Source: Prochilodus magdalenae | Lineage: Eukaryota > Chordata > Actinopteri > Characiformes > Prochilodontidae | Assembly: GCA_024036415.1 (NCBI GenBank) | Contig: JAMWET010000513.1 | Span: forward strand, 194,501 to 258,500 | DNA length: 64,000 nt | Direction of reading: 5' to 3' | Shown: one piece after another, positions 55,812 through 64,000 of the stretch | Numbering within the stretch: the stretch's first letter is position 1 | Layout of the letters: the number at the start of each line of letters is the position of its first letter | Position numbers and translations under genes: made by a program | The notes under the pieces: generated by a model | Seen by the model: the letters and a program-made list of their open reading frames with translations, nothing else | Database searches by the model: none | Told to the model about the DNA's origin: nothing

Positions 55812-56307
55812 AAGGGGAACGCCACCCATTTTCAGAAATCTGCGAGACCTGTAATTCAGAGCGGGTGTGGTGGTTCAGATGTTCTGTACAGTGGTGGTGA
55901 TGGGAACCAGGGTTCTCCATGTCTAGAACACACATACAGACAGTGACTATCTAACCCACCAGTGAACCTACACGTGTCTTCTGAGTGTGTATGGAATGTT
56001 GATGATGAAAATCTGGAAAACCTGGAAATACTAAGTTCCTTTGGGGGACTATTTGACCTCACAGCGCCCTGCAGCATGTATCCCTCCACCATGAATGGAG
56101 TTTAAGGCTGAGATCTTCTCCACACTATCATAAACAGCGTCTCAGACATCAGGCAGCGTATTCAGAACCACCTCCTGTAGGAACTTCCTGTGGGGGGGGG
56201 CTTTTAGAGGGGGACATCTGGTTACCTTCACCACCACTGGGAACAGGTCTGACTCTGTTTACATCGTAGCCATTCAGAAGGTGTTGACAGTGGGTGGAGT
56301 TTCCCTG
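55812..56307 (+). mobile_element. Nested MITE: outer AGGGGAA termini, inner CAGTGGTGGTGA element
   Basis: Outer termini AAAGGGGAACGCCACCCATT (55811) and TGGGTGGAGTTTCCCT (to about 56306) enclose the complete inner element, 55889-56239. The inner element starts CAGTGGTGGTGATGGGAACC and ends GGTTACCTTCACCACCACTG. It is the best full-length copy in the window. Confidence 0.8.
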
Positions 56308-56964
56308 AATAGCCGAGTGGTGTCTCTCTGCTGTGTCTGTGTGGAGTGGTTGATACGGGTCATGGGGTCGGGAGAGGGACCAAACGTTAAGAGACACAGC
56401 AGATAGAGACGAGGCTGTCGTGCTGTGGCTCTTTAGACACTTCACAGCTTTTTGTTTATCTTGTCATGTGTGTCTCCTATCATGTGACCCTTCCAGAGGG
56501 AGACTTTGCTTCACCGTCTCAGACGAATGTAAATTAATTCTAACATGAATATTTATTTTTGTAAAACTGTAACCGTATATCTGTAACCGTATATCTGTAG
56601 CAACGTGTCATACGCTGGCATACCGGAAGTCATGTGATATCAGTATCTAAACTGGCCAGCATTCAGCCTCACTCACAAGATAACACCTCACAGCTTCTAC
56701 AGGTGTGGGCGTTCCCAAGCTGTCCCCTGAGCTTATATACTGAGATCACATGACCTCTGGGATGTCAGTGTATTAGGCGTACAGCGGTGATGCACATATG
56801 GAAGAACGCTTTTCCAGACTCCATGGGAAGCGCCCGAACTCTAAGGGTTTGCTGCAGTGCGGTAGCCGAGCTGAGAATGAATAAATGAATTCTATGCAGA
56901 AGCTGATGTCAGAACCGAGGCTGCTCTCCTGAACCCTGATTCAGTACTGCTACAGGTTAAAGGC
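56308..56964. other. Intergenic, nothing recognised
   Basis: No exon was recognised. A short duplicated CCGTATATCTGTA lies near 56573-56600. Confidence 0.4.
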
Positions 56965-57216
56965 TTTAAAGGGGAATTCCACCCTTTCTTAAAATTCCGT
57001 GGGATGTTCTGTACACTGGTGGTGATGGGAACCAGGCTTCTCCATGGATATGGGATGTTGATGATGGAGGAGTACTAATGCATTGGAACACAGAGAAGGT
57101 GCGGTCCAAACAGCACCAGGCAGCGTATTCATAACCGAGACCACCGAACCACTCAGACTGACTCAACTGGTTCCTTCTGCAGGAATTCTGAAGATTTGGT
57201 GGAGTTCCCCTTTAAA
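56965..57216. mobile_element. 252-bp MITE with TTTAAAGGGGAA termini
   Basis: Termini TTTAAAGGGGAATTCCACC and GGTGGAGTTCCCCTTTAAA are inverted with one mismatch. TTAA inside each end would fit a TTAA target duplication. The middle keeps short pieces of the CTGGTGGTGATGGGAACC core. Confidence 0.8.
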
Positions 57217-58605
57217 TCGGTGTTAGCCATCGAGTGAAGTACAGCCAGTGCTGATGAGCAGCGACGCCTGACTTCTGTCCTGGCTTTCTTCTGAAGTTCT
57301 CTAGGTGCTCGTTTGAAAGGCTGTTATGCTCCATATGTTCCACATACAGCTCACACAAATAAAGGTTCTCTAGGAGAACATGTTCCGCTACTGCCCTGCT
57401 AACAAAATAACCAGAACCTCACCTAGCGCTTACAAGCTCGTCTGGAAAGAGCCTAGTTATGTAACAGTGGGTGTGTCCATAGCTTAAGCCCTGCCCACTT
57501 TATTTAGGTTTGTGTTATCCAGTGAAGTGGGTGGAGCGAGGGGCGGTCCTCCTTGGATACGGATGCACTGAGAGGAAAACTGGCACGGACACGTGGAAGC
57601 AGCCCGCTCCTACGACCTCCACACCGAGCCGTGCATCCCGGAGCTAACGGAGAGGTGGGGCAGGAAGAAGGGGGAGGCAGGGGATGCTGAGTGGGAAGGT
57701 CCGGCTGAGCTGCAGGACGGTTGGCTCAGGATTCCTCCAGGCTGCATGTTTGACCACCCTGATGCCGAAAGCACCCTCGACCGCTCGATCTCCGGCTTTG
57801 GGAACACATCTCTCTTTTGCTGCTGATTTTAGTGGATTTTTAGTCACATGTCTGGGGTGCATTAACTTTTGCACAGGCCGTATTTTGATTTACGGTGTAT
57901 TAAATTCAGAAACTAATCGGTACACGTGTATTACATGCGTGTTCTCTGTAACTTAAAGCATCAGTGATAATCAGGAATTTAACCCGGAGCCTATTTTACA
58001 CTATGGAACATCGCTGGTAAAATTCAAGGATTACAAAATACTGAGAAGTACATCCTGCCTATTCCATATACCACACTAAACACTGGGGTAACAGGATTAA
58101 CAGGCGTATAGCACCATGTTATTTCACCATGTTACATGACCACAGCATTTGCATATTGTATTATTACAGTGATTGGTTAGAGGCTAATTTGCATATTGTA
58201 TTACTGTAAAATCATTTATCGTTCTCTGGTGGTTTCTCCAGTTACTGCTGATAATGTCGTATTATGATCACATGATCAACACGAGATACAGACCCAGTTG
58301 CTCCCTTTATTTGATCAACAGTAGAAAAGAAAACGGTACAAACAGATAAATACAAAACATCAGCATTTAATGAGATAATAAACACATACCGCACGCGCCG
58401 ATTCATAAAAACAGTCAAATATAAAAGTAGTTACAGGAGAGGAACCCAAGGGGGCGCTGCTGGTCCAGTTAGAGTGACTGCAGAACAGACTGCACAACAG
58501 CCACCGTGGTCACCCAGTTCTGGGTCTTATCAGTTAGGCTGTAAACGTCATTCAGAGTGGGTTCAGCATGAAACGCATGGTTCTAGATAAAGTCAGAACC
58601 GTTCC
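57217..58605. other. Intergenic, nothing recognised
   Basis: 57590-57830 gives a short open frame in each strand but no splice context or known product. I do not call a gene. Confidence 0.45.
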
Positions 58606-58958
58606 CAGTGGTGGTGAAGGTAACCAGACGTCCCCTCTAAAAGCTCCCCCACAGGAAGTTCCTACATGAGGGGGTTCTGAATACGCTGCCTGATGTCTGA
58701 GACGCTGTTTATGATAGTGTGGAGAAGATCTCAGCCTTAAACTCCATTCATGGTGGAGGGATACATGCTGCAGGGCGCTGTGAGGTCAAATAGTCCCCCA
58801 AAGGAACTTAGTATTTCCAGGTTTTCCAGATTTTCATCATCAACATTCCATACACACTCAGAAGACACGTGTAGGTTCACTGGGGGTTCTAGATAGTCTA
58901 TAAAGTGTCTATATGTGTGCTCTAGACACGGAGAACCCTGGTTCCCGTCACCACCACG
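58606..58958 (-). mobile_element. CAGTGGTGGTGA-type MITE, complete minus copy
   Basis: Both inverted termini are present: CAGTGGTGGTGAAGGTAACC at 58606 and GGTTCCCGTCACCACCACG ending about 58958. Confidence 0.82.
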
Positions 58959-60210
58959 TGCCGAACAACTCTGCTTACATGTGGAACAGGAATTCTGGAA
59001 AACGGGCCTCTTTAATGCTCCTGTGTTGGGCTGGGAATGTGCTTATCGAGCCTCTGCAGACTGTGCTAAGCGCTAGTAAGCTCATTAACACTAAGGCTCT
59101 TGGCTTTTGGCCCGAGCAGTCTGTATGACGTGTAATCAAAGCGACAGTTTGGCCCAGTTTCCCGCTCACATTCCGGGAGCAGAGCTGGAATTCTGACGGT
59201 TCTGATTCGGTTTAGTCCATGTTTATGAACAACCGCGAGTCATCCACCACATCACCACGTCTGTTAGGGGTACTGACCATCTCCACACGCACTGAGGCGA
59301 GTGGGTAATGGTTTAGCACCATGCCAACTTGTGGCTGGGTGGTTGATTGACTACGTTACGGAGGTGTACGAGGGTATACTGATTATGGCAGTGATAGATT
59401 CTCGAGCGCAGTATTGATTATTAATGACCAGTTTAATGTAAAGATCGGTGCCGACAGTGGGACACCGCAAGTTTAAGCCTCTGAGCACTAGAGGGCAGTG
59501 TTGTAACATGTCTCCAGCCCTGAGACTCTTCCAACGTAAACATGTAGCGTAAAGGCGCAGCGCTAACGCGCTAGCATTAGCAGACCTAAGCACACAGTGG
59601 TGTGTTTAATACTAGGACGGTTTTAATAATAGGAGAGTGGTATAAAAGGTTTGAACACCGGGTCACATGACCTGTTTAACCAGGAACACATTTAAATATT
59701 AAAAACAGCGTTTTTCTGCAGCTGCTCATTTTCAATTTTTCGAGATGAAAATATTTTATTTTCACTAATCGGTGAGGGTGTATTAAACGTGTGCTAGCGT
59801 TAGCATTAGCTACTACTACATACTATGATGCTGAGTTTTAGATTAAAAGATTTAGATTTTAAAGAATTACAATTCCTTTTTTCTCACATTCCACACTATT
59901 AAACCGAACCGTGACCCCCGTACACTGCCAACACACTCTCACCGCTTTAGCCTGTAGCTCCGGGGCGAACGTGCGTCTCGAGTGTTAATTAGATTTCTTT
60001 CACCAAACTGTCCGAGATCATTAACACTGATCCAGCAGGGGATGGAGGAGACTATTTACAGACCATAATAAGACTAACAATGAGGCAGGAATGTCAGAGA
60101 GTACAACAACGTTCAACAGGAGTACAAAAACACTGTGTATGAAATAATATCACCTGTTATTAACCTCGTTTATGAATCATATATAACCAGAATCATACAA
60201 GGAACAGACC
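58959..60210. other. Intergenic, downstream of brms1l
   Basis: No exon. A minus-strand AATAAA near 59755 could serve brms1l, but it is far from the stop codon. Confidence 0.4.
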
Positions 60211-60211
60211 G

Positions 60212-60257
<46 letters not shown>
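60211..60257. repeat. (GACA)n microsatellite
   Basis: About eleven perfect ACAG/GACA tetramers. Confidence 0.93.
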
Positions 60258-60258
<1 letters not shown>

Positions 60259-60339
60259 CCTCTAAAACTGGGACGCTGTACATGAAATGGCACTACTACG
60301 TTTCCCTTTGTCCTATTAAAGAGCAGGAGTAATAAAGTG

Positions 60340-60445
60340 ATGGTGGGCGTGTTCAGGCGCGTTCAGCCGTGTGTGGGCGTGCCCGGCCGTGTGTGGGCGT
60401 GTCTGGCCGTGTGTGGGCGTGTCCGGCCGTGTGTGGGCGTGCTCA
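60340..60445. repeat. 20-bp GC-rich minisatellite touching the brms1l stop codon
   Basis: About five units of CCGTGTGTGGGCGTGTCYGG run directly into the brms1l stop codon at 60443-60445 (minus strand), so they would form the first part of its 3' UTR. Confidence 0.85.
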
Positions 60446-63400
60446 GCCGTGTTTGATGGTGTATTTGCCTTTCTGGAGCTGAGAGATGTAAAGCTTCGAC
60501 TTGCTGCCGTCCACGCGCTTGAACCAGACCTCGTCGTGGTTGATGGTAGTTATTGTGGCACTGAGGAGAAACACACGAGCATCAGACCAGCGCTAGCTCA
60601 TTAAAGGGCCCGTACACTCGGCACAGCCGAATACGGGGGGTTCAGTACCTAGAACCCTCATACAGAGAACCCTCAAAAATACTCTAACGGAACAGACTCA
60701 TTAATATTCACACCCCCAACATTTACATACAACCACAACGGAGCTACAGAACCACCATGGTGGACCATGTGGAGCACTCCAGCGTTCCAGACTGGGAAGG
60801 GGATGCCAGCACTTTCCATTCCCTTCCCAAGGATCCCACCCGTCAGTGGAACACGGTGGATGTTCATCTGTAATCCAGGCTGGAGTTCTTCCTGTTCACC
60901 AGCTTCCTAATCCAATGTTCCGTTCCACCTTAAATACTGCAGCTGGTACAGGAACCAGAATGTCCTGCAGCTCCATTTAAGGTGGAACAGAGAATTCCCA
61001 ACACCAGCTGGAGAACAGGAACTCCAGCTCCACATCTTTAACAGGATCCCGGAACACCTTTAATCCTGCAGTCTGCACATTCCACTCCGGACAGATTCCC
61101 AAACCTCTCTGGACAATATGGAGCAGCTCCGCTCAGCGTCTGACCCTGAAGAGACTGAAGAGAGGAGCAGCTCCACCTTTACTAGCACCACCACCACCCC
61201 ATCAGCAGCCTGTAAGTAGCAGCCATGCTGTGTGATTGTATCCGTGTGTGCCGGTTGGAGCAGATCATCTTAAACTGAGAGCTCCATAGTGAGGATCAGC
61301 TTTACTCTACTGTGTGTTGGTGTCCAGATGGAGCCGGTAGCTAGCACAGGGAACGTTAGCGACTAGCATTAGCGCCAAGTAACTAGCATAGCTAACTAAA
61401 CAGTATGAGGGCGGAGCTTATTTACACAGAGGCTCATTTTATTTAGTCTGTTTCCACATGGTGCTTCTGTGTTACCATTGTGGGAGGGGTCTAGTTGTAA
61501 ACCAGCCAATCAGAGCAGAGCTATCTAATCTAATTATTCATGAGGAGCTCACTGGAAAAGGGAAACAGTTCGTTTCAGTGTAGAACCACATCTGGGTGTT
61601 TTTCACACATACCTTTTATCTAGAACATCAGAGAACCGTTTATATACGTTCTAAGATACCTTTAATGTTTCATGTGCTGCACATGGCAGGGTCAGTCCTG
61701 TTCTGATGAAGTCCTGCCCGCTTTGGTGGGTTATGATGTAATTATGGTTACAGGGCATAACACGGCCATGCAGCCCACCTGTAGCGACCTCTCACCTTGT
61801 AGGAAACTCGTCCTTCTTGTCTATGCAGATGTTCTGCCCGCGGCTGTACCATTCCCCGTCGTAGAACAGCCGTCCGTCCTCCGAGCGAGCGCTGTGCTGG
61901 TGTTTTTCACTCTTGGAACAAGGAACTGCAACAGAAGAGCTCAAGCTCACTGTCTGGTGTAGACGTGTGGGGTCAGGGTTAGGGATGCACCGATCCGATA
62001 TTAGGATCGGATATCGGCTCCGATATTTATTAAGGTAGCTGTATCGGGTTAATAATCAGAGTGATCCGTGGGTCCAATCCCCAGTCTAATTAGTTTGTGA
62101 TGTCTGCTACACCTTCAGTAGCACGTTTCCCGTAGACCTAACGAGGAACTGCCGCCCCTCAGCAAGGCTCGAACGGCGGACGGACCAGTGCTACAAGGTG
62201 GGCTAGCAGCTCCCCAGCAGCGTGGACTCAAAACTTACAAACGGGAAACGAACAAAGACCCTCACAATAAAACCCTGCTAACAGCGCCCGACTCTCGGTA
62301 CCTCAGCATCACCAGTGCACTCCGAAGAGGGGGAGGAGCAACCTGCCTCGCCTTTTATCGGCTAGGCACGAGAGACATGGCAACATGAACTCAAGACTGA
62401 GCAACCAAGGGCTGGCACCCTCACGGTTAAATAGGCGTTTGCCACTTGATTGCTCATTGGTTGCCCTTTGTCTCCCCCGAGTGGCCGGAGGTGGATCTGC
62501 AGGAACCCGAGACCTTACAGCAGAGTAGAGCGAGTCAGAGAGTCAGCCGTATGAGTGAGCTTAGTGACGTAGGTGGGCGTAGTGAAGTCAGGTGTACACA
62601 GATATGCAGAGTTTAAGTATCGGTGCTGGTATCAGAACTGGGAAAGCTGGACCGGTGCATCCCTAGTCTGGGTGTACACATGCATCCATCTGAAGACGGT
62701 CATTCCAAACACACTGCTGGAGAATTCCCATCTTACCGTCCGGTTTGACTCGGTGAGGTCCCAAAGTGGCCATGGCCTACAAACAGAATCAACACCAGCT
62801 CAAAACGGGCTCATGGGAAACATATTCAGGATGTAGACACGATGTGAGCGCCTACTGACCTTCCTGATGGCGGTCCAGTCCTCCAGGATGTCCAGGTCCT
62901 GCAGCATGTAGATGATATATGGACGTGGAGGCGCTAAGGAACGTACAGGTGCATCATTAGGAGGACAGTTTGAGACAGACAGGTGATAAAGAGGACACGG
63001 TTCAGTTCGAGGGCAGTTTGAAGGATATCAGACACGACCACAGGCTTCTTCTTTTTGTCGGGACTGAACGGGTCCTTCTTCTTGTTTTTCCGTGACTGCA
63101 GTTCATCATTCCATAACTCTGTAGAGGGGAAATGAAGAATCAGACTCCATGGAGAAGAGAGTCCATAACAGAAACCACATACGGCTTTACTGCTGTACGT
63201 CACGACAATACGATCACCCCGTCCGAACAAACCTCACACCTCCGTGTTTACCTTCCGACAGTCTGAACACAGGTGTGACTGTCAGGAGGAGTGGACTATG
63301 AGCCCGAAGGACTGGGACAGAGGTCTGGATCCACTGACCCACATTAAAGGTGAGGTCTGTGTTTCCCTCTACTGTGAAGTTATCGGATATGAGATATCAG

Positions 63401-64000
63401 ATATGAGCTTCTGATAATAGATCTGTATTAGGAGAATATTGCAGACTGAGGTGCGGAGGGGTTTGTTGGGAGCGTGTGGATGACGCTGGGTTACTGCACA
63501 TCATTTCTGCTCATGTGAAAATCTCCCATAATTCCTCTGTGCAGTTAATAGAGCCAAACCGAGCCTCACTCCCTGCGTGCGGTATCTGCAAACCCGTACA
63601 GATACATATCAGACGCAGCCCGTCGTTCCCGTCTCGGCGCATCCCAACAGTCCCAGTACCTGAGGTAATGTCTATGCTGTGCCGGTCCTCCTCCAGCCGT
63701 CTGATTTTCTCCTCCAGCTCCGTCTGAACCGTATCGAACAGCAGTAGCTTCTCGCTCTGGAAGAGAACGCAGCCCTGGATTAAACCCCTGGAGCCGGTAC
63801 ACTGGTTCTAACGCAGGTTCTAGATAGAGCAGCTCACCTCCCAGTGCTGGAAGGCTGCCTGAGTTTCACAGTCGTACTTGTGCTTCACAGACTCCAAGCA
63901 CAGCTCCCTGTAGATGCCTGTTCAAACACAAACACAGACAGAGTAGATATCAGATACACACACCATCAGACGTGTCCCACAGAGCCCGTCTCACCAGCGG
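60443..64000 (-). CDS. brms1l: Breast cancer metastasis-suppressor 1-like protein, 3' part (partial)
   Basis: Minus-strand exons: 63995-64000 (runs off the edge), 63838-63917, 63660-63756, 63029-63118, 62860-62924, 62737-62776, 61796-61925 and 60443-60560. Phases agree at every junction. The product is the Sds3/BRMS1 family subunit of the nuclear Sin3-HDAC corepressor complex. Visible parts are [18 protein letters not shown], a coiled-coil stretch [40 protein letters not shown] (BRMS1L-specific as remembered, arguing against BRMS1 and SUDS3), [51 protein letters not shown] and the C-terminus [19 protein letters not shown]. The linker between HRVKP and SEKHQH is shortened relative to human. 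The acidic N-terminus lies beyond the window. One intron is U12-type AT-AC. Confidence 0.95.
61980..62665. mobile_element. Non-autonomous hAT element in brms1l intron
   Basis: Inverted termini TAGGGATGCACCG and CGGTGCATCCCTA are flanked by 8-bp near-identical duplications, GTCAGGGT (61972-61979) and GTCTGGGT (62666-62673). 8-bp duplications are typical of the hAT superfamily. No transposase is present. Confidence 0.85.
62925..63028 (-). other. brms1l: U12-type AT-AC intron of brms1l
   Basis: Read on the minus strand, the intron begins ATATCCTT (63028-63021), has a branch-site match TTCCTTAGC (62941-62933) and ends CCTCCAC with AC at 62926-62925. The branch adenosine is 10 nt from the end, as minor-spliceosome introns require. 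Removing exactly this interval joins VVVSG to PYIIYM, the expected BRMS1L sequence. No GT-AG alternative restores that frame. Confidence 0.9.

Noticed and set aside
57593..57956. Possible small gene near 57.6-57.9 kb
   Set aside because: Open frames occur on both strands with no consistent exon structure or recognised product.

Overview
The window is nuclear DNA from a ray-finned fish. It has spliced vertebrate genes with short GT-AG introns, Tc1-type transposons with TIR/TA structure, a tRNA-derived SINE, teleost-style MITEs and very many minisatellites. The repeat mix resembles ostariophysan or characiform fish, but that lineage call is inference. No bacterial, phage or CRISPR features were seen.

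Five protein-coding genes can be supported. (1) The last exons of an unidentified gene lie at 103-2635 (+). (2) stmn4, a neuronal tubulin-binding phosphoprotein, is complete at 14964-18264 (+), with a long 3' UTR to about 20.9 kb. (3) An IL-17 family cytokine lies at 23752-25799 (-). (4) An IL-17A/F-type cytokine lies at 43273-45227 (+), divergent from the first one and about 17.5 kb away. (5) lrrc57 is complete at 47918-53938 (+), and the 3' two-thirds of brms1l, a Sin3-HDAC corepressor subunit, lies at 60443-64000 (-) and runs off the right edge. Exon boundaries were read by hand from splice sites, phase and remembered family motifs. They are not database-derived.

The space between genes is mostly tandem repeats: CA-rich 0.56-1.44 kb, TAGTG-type 7.0-7.6 kb, 25 bp units 10.4-11.6 kb, 28 bp 16.1-17.0 kb, 37 bp 17.7-17.9 and 21.1-21.9 kb (opposite orientations), 53 bp 30.1-31.1 kb, about 30 bp 32.4-33.2 kb, 16 bp 36.7-39.8 kb, 21 bp 44.5-44.9 kb, 32 bp 45.6-46.1 kb, 59 bp 49.9-50.7 kb, and 15 bp 53.35-53.48 kb. 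Several of these sit inside introns or inside MITEs. Long open frames in the repeats are by-products of stop-free repeat units.

The two cytokine genes form the functional core: head-to-head IL-17 paralogs with the same three-exon layout, an 8-codon first exon and a phase-2 second intron. Each has minisatellites in intron 2. The IL-17A/F promoter carries nuclear-receptor half-sites as a DR5. The most unusual gene-structure feature is a 104-nt AT-AC (U12-type) intron in brms1l, with 5' site, branch site and 3' site all visible.
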